Assembly: GCA_964533785.1 (NCBI GenBank)
Contig: CAZHNG010000149.1
Location: 1 to 15,439 of the forward strand
From: JANQRV01 sp964533785
GTDB lineage: Bacteria; Bacteroidota; Bacteroidia; Chitinophagales; Saprospiraceae
DNA length: 15,439 bases
Direction of reading: 5' to 3'
Part shown: piece by piece, positions 7,133 to 14,192 of the stretch
Position numbering within the stretch: position 1 is the stretch's first letter
Layout: each line of letters opens with the position of its first letter
The notes under the pieces: model-generated
What the model was told of the DNA's origin: nothing
The model's database searches: none
Seen by the model: only the letters and a program-made list of their open reading frames with translations
Position numbers and translations under genes: made by a program

Positions 7133-7436
7133 AGTATATATGCACAATGAAATGGCAGGTTATCTCATAGAATGGAATCCTGGAAAAAAATACGAATTCC
7201 GGTATTTAAGCAACTACACCGGCGAACCAATTTCTTTATCAATGCCAGTACAAAATGAGCCATACTACTATGAGCAATTCCCTCCCTTTTTTGATGGACT
7301 ATTGCCGGAGGGTATTATGTTGGAAGGATTATTAAGACAATTAAAAATTGATCGCCATGATTATATGTCTCAATTAATCGCTACCGGAAGCGACATGGTT
7401 GGTGCTGTTACAGTAAAAGCAGTAAAAAATGGATAG
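7119..7436 (+). CDS. hipS: HipS-like antitoxin (detached HipA N-subdomain 1)
   Basis: A 105-residue protein equal to the N-terminal subdomain of HipA: KVEVYMHNEMAGYL at the start, then ISLSMPV (38-44), FFDGLLPEG (57-65) and LIATGSDMVGAVTV (86-99). In classic HipA this region is fused to the kinase; here it is a separate gene. In E. coli O127 HipBST the equivalent HipS neutralises the kinase HipT, so this is the likely antitoxin. I start at ATG 7119, because family members begin with x-KxEVY; an internal ATG at 7140 with GAGGAAGG upstream would remove that strand. The frame overlaps hipB by 14 bp and hipT by 8 bp. Confidence 0.88.
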   Translation: MRKVEVYMHNEMAGYLIEWNPGKKYEFRYLSNYTGEPISLSMPVQNEPYYYEQFPPFFDGLLPEGIMLEGLLRQLKIDRHDYMSQLIATGSDMVGAVTVKAVKNG

Positions 7437-8379
7437 ATGTCCGATTACTTATAAAGTATTGAAAGCAGGCAAATACGCGCCAAATGGCCTGAAAAAACTG
7501 AACAAAAACCTGACTCACCTGAAAGATTTCCCTTATTCGGCACAAGAGCAGCGGCAAGAAGCAGTTAACCGAATGCAGAAAATGTCCATTCAAGGTGTAC
7601 AACCGAAACTTAGCGCGGTATTAAGCGTGAAAGCTGCAATGTTCAAAGCTGTTGATCAGCATGGGAAATATATCATCAAACCACAAAGCGAACTATACAA
7701 TCAAGTACCCGAAAATGAAGATTTAAGCATGCGTCTGGCAGCATTGGTAAATATTGAGGTGCCACAACATGGGTTGATTTATTGCAAGGACAATAGTCTT
7801 AGCTACTTTATCAAGCGCTTTGATCGCTATGGGCAAAATAAAAAACTGGCCGTAGAGGATTTTGCTCAAATTGCGGGAAAGGACAGAGGTACTAAATACA
7901 ATTTCACATTGGAAAAGATGATCAAACTACTCGATGAGCATTGTACTTTTCCAGTTATTGAAAAATTGAAATTCTTTCGCCTGGTGTTCTTTAATTTTTT
8001 GATTGGCAATAAAGACATGCACCTGAAGAACTTTTCATTGATCCGTAGAAATAACAAAATAGAATTTTCGCCTGCATACGATTTACTCAATACGACTTTG
8101 GTACTTAAAAATGCGAAGGAGGAAATGGCGTTAACCTTAGCCGGTAAGCGCAGTAACTTCAAAAGATCAGATTTAGTAGACTATTTTGCGCAAGAAGGGT
8201 TGAACCTGACAAATGGTGCCATTGATAGTGTACTGAACACCTTCAGCAGTATTCAAGAGAAATGGAAGGTGTTAATTCGCAATAGTTTTCTATCCGTGAA
8301 AAATCAAGAACGCTACTTAGAGATATTAGAGGAACGGTCTATGCGAATGGGTTTGTTTACCAAGGAAAGTCATAGCTAG
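7429..8379 (+). CDS. hipT: HipT-like serine/threonine kinase toxin
   Basis: A 316-residue HipA-fold kinase lacking the N-subdomain. The Gly-rich loop is SIQGVQPKLS (53-62), with Ser53 at the site of loop autophosphorylation. The ATP-binding Lys is Lys84 in YIIKPQ. The catalytic loop is GNKDMHLKN with Asp196 and Asn201, and the metal-binding Asp is Asp218 in AYDLLN. All key residues are present, so the kinase looks active. E. coli HipT phosphorylates tryptophanyl-tRNA synthetase; the target here is unknown. E. coli O127 HipT has SIS in the loop, this one SIQ, so one of the two regulatory serines is absent. The N-terminal CPITY segment is typical of stand-alone HipT. The 3' end overlaps the convergent gene by 23 bp. 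Confidence 0.92.
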   Translation: MDRCPITYKVLKAGKYAPNGLKKLNKNLTHLKDFPYSAQEQRQEAVNRMQKMSIQGVQPKLSAVLSVKAAMFKAVDQHGKYIIKPQSELYNQVPENEDLSMRLAALVNIEVPQHGLIYCKDNSLSYFIKRFDRYGQNKKLAVEDFAQIAGKDRGTKYNFTLEKMIKLLDEHCTFPVIEKLKFFRLVFFNFLIGNKDMHLKNFSLIRRNNKIEFSPAYDLLNTTLVLKNAKEEMALTLAGKRSNFKRSDLVDYFAQEGLNLTNGAIDSVLNTFSSIQEKWKVLIRNSFLSVKNQERYLEILEERSMRMGLFTKESHS

Positions 8380-10231
8380 GCATGTTAACAAATCTACTCA
8401 GGTCAATCTCCAGCTGCCCGGATGCCCCCGGCCCTAACTCCACTTCAAAAGCAGACTTCCCGATCGTATAAAATTGGTAGGGATAATGGATCACCTGCCG
8501 GACGCGCTCAATTTGGTGTTCTCCGAACATCCCGCCTTGAATAATTACTTTCCTCGTTTCTGTTGGATGTAAGTTGACCAATTCCACCGTGACGCTTTTA
8601 GAAGTGATCCGCTTTACCAGGGCGGATACGTTGGGAGGGATACCGGGACGCCGGTTTACCGGGTCGAAATAACGAAGACTCGTATGCAATAATCCCCCGT
8701 GGTAGATGTGATTGGGAGCCCCCAGCATCAATTGTACCAATCCTTCTAATATTACCGGATTATGTTGAAAAAAATGGTGGACATCCTGTTCGTCCGGTAG
8801 CGTATCATCTTCGCGCATCTTTTTCAAGCGGCGAAGTACTTCTTCGTAATTCGCTCGCAAGATCTCTACAGGAAAATCGGGATTTTGGCCATCCAGAAAG
8901 CCCATCCAGGGAGCCGTATTTTCCGAATCTCCTTTCCCCTTGCGGTAAATGGTATTGTTCCATTTTTGAGGATCGGTAAGACGCTTGGCTCTGTCCCAGT
9001 CTTCCCGGAGGCGGGAAATATACCACAGGTGAGTTGGGTACTTGGGACGCATGGGCCGGTAATCCCACCAACCTTTATCATCGAACCGGTACGGAACAAG
9101 TAATTGACCGTCCTCTTCTCTTTGTTGATCTTCAACCAGTTGGATCACCGCCTTGGGCAATGCTAGATAACTACTATCTCCGCTTAAAAGAAAAGCGTTG
9201 CTTGCACCAATGACGGTAGCTTCCATTTGATTGGGTAAACCATGCGGCCACCGCCAACCGTAATAACCACCCCATTTTTTTCCGTCATTGTACTCCCCTA
9301 CTTTTCCGGATAGCCCGACATTATCCGGTAAAAACCCATCATTTTCTTTTACCCGCTGCATCCAGGTCTTTACGTAGTTTAAAACCCATTCTTTGTATTT
9401 TTCATCCCCGGTATACAGATAGGCGTTGACTATCAAGCTTGTAGAAGCCAGATTCAACGGTACATCACCCTTCATCATGCGCTGGTTCATGGCCTCCAGA
9501 ATCAAGGGAAACTCGTCGTCATCATTCCAGGCCGCACTGGACTCCACCCCGGGAATATCTTCGTACGGTAAAAGGTAATTGGCAAGGATCGGACGGTGCG
9601 TCACCCAATCTTCAGCGGTATTAACGAACCTGGGGCCTTCGCTGCCGTTCAGGGGCGAACGGATGAGCTTTAATTCCGGATCGTAGTTTCCGTAAGCAGG
9701 ATCCATATAAAGGGAGGCAAATTGAAGTGCCCGTTTTTTGAAAACCTCATTCGTTGGATCCGTCAGGCCAAAAAAATAAAAGTAAGTGTACGATTCGCCG
9801 TGGTGCATCCAATCATAACCGGCATCGAATTCATTCACAACTTGCCCATATGCGGTGAATTGCCGAGTTACCCCCTCCCAAAGATGCCGAGCCAGGGTAT
9901 CCAATTCCATCGGTCCTCCCAGTGCAATGTAAAGCGGGAAATTGTAAAAGCTTTCGTAACCATCATCTGAACCATCCATTCCGGGCCATTCTTCCCGCCA
10001 TTTTAAGGTACCATCGTCATTGGTATATTTTTCTACAAATTCCAACGCGGCAGGATAAAGAAAATCAAGTAATTGTCTTTCCCATAAAGCCCATTCAGGA
10101 GGAGGAACCTGCTCTTTCAGGTGAATGGTTTTTAATGTAGTTATGTTTTGGCCCCATAAATTTCCTTGTATCCCCCAAAAGATAATTGGCAGAATAATTA
10201 ATGACCGGCTGGTTAGAGATAGTAGCGGCAT
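8357..10231 (-). CDS. Secreted protein, probable six-hairpin glycosidase-like fold
   Basis: A 624-residue exported protein of unassigned family. A signal peptide covers about 1-28 (cleavage near LWGQ). The bulk is helical with conserved-looking aromatic and acidic motifs: EEWPGMDGSDDGYESFYNFP (81-99), FDAGYDWMHHGESYTYFYFF (135-154), YYGWRWPHG and MEATVIGASNAFLLSG in the middle, and PKYPTHLWYISRLREDWDRA later. This is the kind of pattern seen in (alpha/alpha)6 barrels that act on polysaccharides. The last 90 residues look like a beta-sandwich (VTVELVNLHPTETRKVIIQG). I do not recognise a named family; polysaccharide cleavage is an inference from fold-like features and the lactonase-like gene 76 bp upstream, with which it may form an operon. 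Confidence 0.7.
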   Translation of the reverse strand: MPLLSLTSRSLIILPIIFWGIQGNLWGQNITTLKTIHLKEQVPPPEWALWERQLLDFLYPAALEFVEKYTNDDGTLKWREEWPGMDGSDDGYESFYNFPLYIALGGPMELDTLARHLWEGVTRQFTAYGQVVNEFDAGYDWMHHGESYTYFYFFGLTDPTNEVFKKRALQFASLYMDPAYGNYDPELKLIRSPLNGSEGPRFVNTAEDWVTHRPILANYLLPYEDIPGVESSAAWNDDDEFPLILEAMNQRMMKGDVPLNLASTSLIVNAYLYTGDEKYKEWVLNYVKTWMQRVKENDGFLPDNVGLSGKVGEYNDGKKWGGYYGWRWPHGLPNQMEATVIGASNAFLLSGDSSYLALPKAVIQLVEDQQREEDGQLLVPYRFDDKGWWDYRPMRPKYPTHLWYISRLREDWDRAKRLTDPQKWNNTIYRKGKGDSENTAPWMGFLDGQNPDFPVEILRANYEEVLRRLKKMREDDTLPDEQDVHHFFQHNPVILEGLVQLMLGAPNHIYHGGLLHTSLRYFDPVNRRPGIPPNVSALVKRITSKSVTVELVNLHPTETRKVIIQGGMFGEHQIERVRQVIHYPYQFYTIGKSAFEVELGPGASGQLEIDLSRFVNMPSYDFPW

Positions 10232-10307
10232 GGTTTTTCGTATTTGTTGGTATGCAATGTCTGTTTATATAACCAATATACTGTTTTTCGGGTGCTATAA
10301 GAAATAC

Positions 10308-11237
10308 TTATTCATCCAGACGGTAAATGCGATCAGCATTTAAATGGTATAAGCGGTGCAATTCATCCTTAGAAAATTTCCGGGTAAGTTTTTCAAAAGC
10401 GCTCGCCCAGGATTGATAAGTACCCGCCCGTAATACCACCGGCCAGTCTCCGCCGTAAACGACCCGGTTGAACCCGAATTGCTCCAATGCATAGTGCACG
10501 TATGGTTTCAGCGTATCGACGGTCCAGTTTTTTCCAGCCCTGGTGATGATCCCCGAAATCTTGCAATGGATGTTGGGCCTGCGGGCTAATTCATCGATTC
10601 CTTTTTTCCAGTATTGGTAATCCCCTCCTTTGATATCCGGATTCCCGAGATGATCCAGCACAAAAATGGTATCCGGCGCTTTGTCAATAGCCCGGGCCAG
10701 GTCACCGAATAATCGTGGTTGCACCAAGAGGTCGACACTCAGGTTGTTTTGCCCGGCCAATTTCATACTGTCCGCAAAAGAAGCAGCATTGAGTATAGTA
10801 CTGTTTGTGCTGATTCTTATTCCTTTTACCCAATCCGTTTCCAAAAGTTTATCCGTAGCAGGATCGATGCCCCCATCGTTGGTGATGTGTGCTTTGGCCA
10901 CGATACCTTTAATCCGCGGATCCTTGTGTGCCTGCGTTCTCACCCATTCCACTTCTCGTAAACTACTGCCTTTATCGGCACCACTCTCCATAAAGACGAT
11001 CTTGCCTACGTTGGCTTTTTTAGTTGCTTCGATAAAATCTTCGGGCAAAAAGGTTTTGTTTATTTCCGGAGCATTGTTTAACCAACTGTACGAAAGTACA
11101 TCCAACCCGAACAGGTGCATATGCGTATCCGTTTTCGGGATCCGGCGGGGATTTTCTTCCCAAAAGAATGAAGGGATTAGGGCAGCACCAATGGCTGTGT
11201 TCAAGCTTACTTTTTGGAAGGTACGGCGCGTTAGCAT
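10308..11237 (-). CDS. Amidohydrolase-2 family hydrolase, lactonase-like
   Basis: A 309-residue TIM-barrel metal-dependent hydrolase of the Amidohydrolase_2 group. The N-terminus (LTRRTFQKVSLNTAIGAALIPSFFW) is a twin-arginine type export signal. The metal-binding motif is His39-Met-His41 in TDTHMH, with His196 in LDHLGNP and Asp264 in YGGDWPV, the expected third and fourth positions. Closest characterised relatives of this subgroup include L-fucono-1,5-lactonase and 2-pyrone-4,6-dicarboxylate hydrolase, so a sugar lactone or similar ester is a plausible substrate; export through Tat would put it in the periplasm. It lies 76 bp upstream of, and on the same strand as, the glycosidase-like gene. 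Confidence 0.85.
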   Translation of the reverse strand: MLTRRTFQKVSLNTAIGAALIPSFFWEENPRRIPKTDTHMHLFGLDVLSYSWLNNAPEINKTFLPEDFIEATKKANVGKIVFMESGADKGSSLREVEWVRTQAHKDPRIKGIVAKAHITNDGGIDPATDKLLETDWVKGIRISTNSTILNAASFADSMKLAGQNNLSVDLLVQPRLFGDLARAIDKAPDTIFVLDHLGNPDIKGGDYQYWKKGIDELARRPNIHCKISGIITRAGKNWTVDTLKPYVHYALEQFGFNRVVYGGDWPVVLRAGTYQSWASAFEKLTRKFSKDELHRLYHLNADRIYRLDE

Positions 11238-11255
11238 GTAGGATTATTTTTTTAT

Positions 11256-11288
11256 TAAAATTAGGCGTTTGACTTTACTGCCGGTAAA
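11256..11288 (-). promoter_or_regulatory. Possible promoter of the amidohydrolase gene
   Basis: TAATTTTA (11256-11263, minus strand) matches seven of the eight positions of TAnnTTTG, counting the two free ones. TTTA at 11285-11288 sits 21 bp upstream in place of TTTG. The box is 18 bp from the ATG at 11237. Confidence 0.3.
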
Positions 11289-11319
11289 CTTAGGGCGATT
11301 CTTAATATTTTAGCTTTAA

Positions 11320-11417
11320 GCGGTTATAAGGTTATGAAGTTATAAAGTTATGTGGGGATAAATATTGGGAGTATTCTGTATAACCCAATAACCGTATAAC
11401 CCAATAACCATAACCGC
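11320..11417. repeat. Two inverted arrays of an 8-bp repeat
   Basis: The left array has four tandem 8-bp units of the form NNRGTTAT (starts 11320, 11328, 11336, 11344). The right array has four units ATAACCNN (starts 11380, 11388, 11396, 11404) plus a fifth ATAACC at 11410. The unit of the right array is the reverse complement of the left, and GCGGTTAT (11320-11327) pairs exactly with ATAACCGC (11410-11417). The two arrays are separated by 28 bp, so the whole block could fold as one long imperfect hairpin. It sits between two genes; function unknown. Confidence 0.8.
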
Positions 11418-11423
11418 AAGCTA

Positions 11424-11474
11424 TACTTGACGCAAAGTGGTTTGGGACTTCCCAAATCTACTTCGCATCAAGTA
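11424..11474. repeat. 51-nt long inverted repeat
   Basis: Arms of about 24 nt pair almost throughout: TACTTGA with TCAAGTA at the ends, GC and AAGT with ACTT and GC in the middle, and TTTGGG with CCCAAA at the apex. Only a few positions mismatch and one nucleotide is unpaired. There is no T-tract beside it in the direction of either flanking gene, so it is not a simple terminator. A small non-coding palindromic repeat, or a remnant of a mobile element end, would both fit. Confidence 0.7.
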
Positions 11475-11530
11475 CGGTATATTAAATATTAAATCGAATA
11501 AAACTACCCCTAAGTTAAGAGGGCAATAAA

Positions 11531-11546
11531 TCTAGCGTCTAGCGTC
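11531..11546. repeat. Short copy of the TCTAGCG heptamer
   Basis: Two units of TCTAGCG plus TC, the same unit and orientation as the left-edge array, about 11.5 kb from it. It lies in the repeat-rich gap between the amidohydrolase and fasciclin genes. Confidence 0.8.
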
Positions 11547-11588
11547 AAAATTCCATTTAAAATAAAAAAAGTCGTACATAATTCCTAC

Positions 11589-11628
11589 AAAAACTGTGAG
11601 CTGTCCCCAACATCGGGAACAGCTCACA
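11589..11628 (-). terminator. Terminator downstream of the fasciclin gene
   Basis: A 10-bp perfect stem (TGTGAGCTGT at 11595-11604 with ACAGCTCACA at 11619-11628) continues after one mismatch with three more G-C pairs around the loop AACATC. On the minus strand it is followed by GTTTTTG. It lies about 185 bp past the fasciclin stop, so that mRNA would have a long 3' UTR. The T-tract is short. Confidence 0.65.
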
Positions 11629-11682
11629 TTAATTAAAGTACAACGCCAGATTAAATAGACTGGCTAAAGTCCCGATTTGCTA

Positions 11683-11699
11683 ATCCACCTGAGGCGGAT
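11683..11699. repeat. 17-bp palindrome ATCCACCTGAGGCGGAT
   Basis: Eight positions on either side of a central G pair, with one A/C mismatch. Short palindromes built on TCCGCCTNAGGCGGA are, from memory, common dispersed repeats in Bacteroidota intergenic DNA. In the fasciclin 3' region it is transcribed and could act as an RNA hairpin. Confidence 0.55.
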
Positions 11700-11812
11700 A
11701 GTAAACCTTAATAAACTAAAAGTCGATTACTTGCTCAGCATTATTCCTATTAACTATCTATTTTAACCAAATGACGGGTGTTTCTTTTGGCTATACTGAG
11801 CGTTGACTTTTC

Positions 11813-12757
11813 TTACAGGTTATCAGGAATGATCACCGAATTTAACACATGGATCACACCATTAGTCGCCTGCACATCGGCAAGTACTACGGTAGCCACG
11901 CCTCCACTAGCATCCGTGATGGTAATAATTTCATCCTTATTAACGGTAAAAGTAGCCGGAGCATTAACGGTGGTCACTTCCATGCCATCCATTAAGTCTG
12001 CAGAACGGACATTACCGCTTACAACGTGATAGGTCAATACTTTCGCCAATTGTTCCGTCGATAATCCCTGCACGGTAGATTCAATAGCGGTGAAAGCTTC
12101 GTTGACCGGCGCAAGAACAGTGAACGGTCCGTCCGCTTGTAAAACACTGACCAAGTCACCATCAGCAGTGCCCAAAGCAGCCACCAAACTAGTAAATGAA
12201 CTGTTAGCAGCCGCATGTCCTACTACATCCAAAGGCATCAGGACCGCATCTACCACGTGGATCACGCCGTTAGTCGCCGTAACATCAGCAGAAGTAACAT
12301 TAGCGCTACCATTAATGGAAACCGCTCCGTTTGTTTTTTCAATCAGAATGGAAAGCTGATTGTTACCTGGCCCTGTCTCCGCAGCAGTAGAAGCATAAGT
12401 TTGCCCTTCCTGAATATCAGCAGCCGCGATGTTTGCACCACCGATTACGTGGTATAGCAAGATCTCGGTTAAATCATCGTCGCTGATCGTCGCCAAATCG
12501 ACACCTAATGCGCTGAAGGCAGCATTGGTCGGTGCAAAAACAGTAAATGGTCCGTCACTTTCTAATATAGACACTAAATTCACCCGCTCCAAAGCACTTA
12601 CCAAAGTACTAAACTGTGCGTCTGAACTGGCAATCTCCACAATATTTTGCGGTACCGCCGGTGTAGGCGTCTCGTCATCATCATTATCGCAAGACACAAA
12701 AAGTGCCGCCACTACTAACAACAAAGACAATCTAAACATTAAATTTTTCAATCTCAT
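11813..12757 (-). CDS. Two-domain fasciclin (FAS1) surface lipoprotein
   Basis: A 314-residue lipoprotein with lipobox LFVSC (Cys23). The mature N-terminus is very acidic (CDNDDDETPTP), like the export signal that sends Bacteroidota lipoproteins to the cell surface. Two FAS1 domains follow, roughly 38-174 and 178-312. Each has the hallmark H1 segment (DGPFTVFAPTNAAF, DGPFTVLAPVNEAF), a YHV motif (LLYHVIGG, LTYHVVSG) and the H2 segment (TNGVIHVVDAVL, TNGVIHVLNSVIIP). FAS1 domains mediate adhesion to cells, surfaces or polysaccharide. The gene has its own promoter-like boxes and terminator, so it is probably monocistronic. A second in-frame ATG (residue 7) would shorten the signal but not change the mature protein. 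Confidence 0.93.
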   Translation of the reverse strand: MRLKNLMFRLSLLLVVAALFVSCDNDDDETPTPAVPQNIVEIASSDAQFSTLVSALERVNLVSILESDGPFTVFAPTNAAFSALGVDLATISDDDLTEILLYHVIGGANIAAADIQEGQTYASTAAETGPGNNQLSILIEKTNGAVSINGSANVTSADVTATNGVIHVVDAVLMPLDVVGHAAANSSFTSLVAALGTADGDLVSVLQADGPFTVLAPVNEAFTAIESTVQGLSTEQLAKVLTYHVVSGNVRSADLMDGMEVTTVNAPATFTVNKDEIITITDASGGVATVVLADVQATNGVIHVLNSVIIPDNL

Positions 12758-12830
12758 CAGTTAACTTTTTTTTGGTTAAAAACTGTAGGCTCAAACTGGG
12801 TAGGCTGGTTTTTGTTTGATGCTTTCACTA

Positions 12831-12863
12831 AAAAGTTAAACAAAACGTCAGGTGGCTTTCAAA
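12831..12863 (-). promoter_or_regulatory. Probable promoter of the fasciclin gene
   Basis: On the minus strand TTTG (12860-12863) and TAACTTTT (12831-12838) are 21 bp apart, matching the Bacteroidota -33/-7 layout (TTTG and TAnnTTTG) in all but the last base. The start would be near 12824, leaving a leader of about 65 nt with no Shine-Dalgarno but an A-rich run before the ATG. Confidence 0.55.
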
Positions 12864-12930
12864 TTGCGGGAAAATAAGTGGTTGGGGCAATAAGTGTTTT
12901 CGTAGATAAAATGTCGTTTCTTTTAATAAA

Positions 12931-13863
12931 CTACTTAGTTGTGGTGAAAATATCACTCTCCGGATAGTTTGGTTTACTGATCACCCCTTCACTACTCAGT
13001 AGTATTGATAAATTTCGATCCTTGAGAATAGTATCAACAAGAATAGAATCTCCGTTGAGGAAAGCCAATTTAGATATCAATCTAGTGCCGTGGGAGTAAT
13101 CTGCATAGTGTGCATGATGGCCATTATACACCGGCTGAATGGGCTTATTTTTACCTAAATGCCAGCCATAGATGACTACGCTGCCAGAAGTTTTATTTGC
13201 ACTATATATTCTATTAGAGATGATGATATCTTTTTTATGTCCTGCAATGGCTTTATCAACTGATCTGTCCATTTCCATTTGCATCATTTGTTGTTCAATC
13301 GAATCAGTATGCTGTTTGAATACGGAAACTGTGGTCATGGAATCAGATGGAGGTATCGGTTGAGGCGCTAACTTAATTGCTGCATTGTTGTAAATAATAT
13401 CTACCATTTTTTTGGTTGGCAGGGAGCAATCCATATGATTAGCCAGGTATTGTGCAGCTAAAGGTGTCATCGGGATGTACAAATAATCCTCATCTGACCC
13501 AATGGCGATATAGTCTTGGGTAGCAAAAAATATCAATTCATAATTTTTTCCATCAACGACTTCAGTGATTTTTAAAGGTTTTAATGTCCGTGAGAAAGAA
13601 GGTATATTCCCTGACAATATTTCCCTAACAATCGCTGCTTCTCTATCTGTCCTATTCCAACCAGCAACTTGCTTGACAAATTCAGATCCACCAATCGCAT
13701 TTTCTAATCGTTCAGGGATCTTCAAGTGCCTTATTGTATCCTTTGTAATTAAGTTAAGTTGGCCATCACTAACAAAAGCTGTAGACACTGACTGACCCAA
13801 AATCACTTGGATTGAAATGAATAGTAGACAAATTGCTTTAGTTATTTCACCATTCCTTAGCAT
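12931..13863 (-). CDS. Secreted protein of unknown function
   Basis: A 310-residue protein with a signal peptide (about 1-24, ending ILGQ). I do not recognise a named family. Two segments look conserved: YIPMTPLAAQYLANHMDCSL and PTKKMVDIIY (about 129-158), and GWHLGKNKPIQPVY then NGHHAHYADYSHGTRLIS (about 233-264). The second is rich in His, Asp and Tyr (His249, His250, His252, Asp255, His258), as in a metal or active site. One stretch (about 184-210) is helical and charged. No lipobox. It stands alone between FAS1 and the CBM9/PKD gene, with no obvious partner. Expressed protein is likely because codon use and length are normal, but activity is unknown. Confidence 0.75.
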   Translation of the reverse strand: MLRNGEITKAICLLFISIQVILGQSVSTAFVSDGQLNLITKDTIRHLKIPERLENAIGGSEFVKQVAGWNRTDREAAIVREILSGNIPSFSRTLKPLKITEVVDGKNYELIFFATQDYIAIGSDEDYLYIPMTPLAAQYLANHMDCSLPTKKMVDIIYNNAAIKLAPQPIPPSDSMTTVSVFKQHTDSIEQQMMQMEMDRSVDKAIAGHKKDIIISNRIYSANKTSGSVVIYGWHLGKNKPIQPVYNGHHAHYADYSHGTRLISKLAFLNGDSILVDTILKDRNLSILLSSEGVISKPNYPESDIFTTTK

Positions 13864-13930
13864 ATTTATTTATAATTTTCTAACGCTTTTCCAAGTGAAG
13901 ATTTTTATTGCTTGTCGCTAACATTTTGTG

Positions 13931-14088
13931 ACGCCGACAATGCGGCGTATAGCCAGATAGGGACGCCACAGTTTTACTTGTGAACTTCAGTATCTAAAAA
14001 ATCCAGAAATAAATGAAGTTGGATTTTTCCGCCGTTAAATCAACCAACCATACCACATATAAAAAAAGCCGTCAACCTTCGTGCTTTT
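13931..14088. other. Intergenic region with three hairpins
   Basis: The 329-bp gap 13864-14192 has no gene. It contains ACGCCG/CGGCGT (13931-13936 with 13943-13948), a 9-bp stem AAAAATCCA/TGGATTTTT (13997-14005 with 14020-14028) and a weaker AAAAGC/GCTTTT (14064-14069 with 14083-14088) that on the minus strand runs into seven Ts. The second and third are candidate terminators for the CBM9/PKD gene; neither is strong on its own. Confidence 0.45.
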
Positions 14089-14192
14089 AGTTCGGTCAAC
14101 CCGTTTCCCATTTCAAAATGTAGAGAATAAAAACTAATCCATTTTCCAGACTCTTCAGGCCCAACCTCAGCCAGAATACCTACCTCCCATCC

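Noticed and set aside
7119..8379. A HipA gene broken by a frameshift
   Set aside because: Both parts have their own ATG, overlap by only 8 bp, have the right sizes for HipS and HipT, and the second has the CPITY start typical of stand-alone HipT, so a natural split is more likely.
10666..11241. 191-residue open frame on the plus strand
   Set aside because: It is fully antisense to the amidohydrolase gene, whose metal-binding motifs are intact, and the frame resembles no known protein.
13911..13990. Integron attC-like site
   Set aside because: A CGCTAAC-like core and a hairpin are present, but the matching GTTRRRY core and the usual paired arms are missing, and no integrase gene is near.
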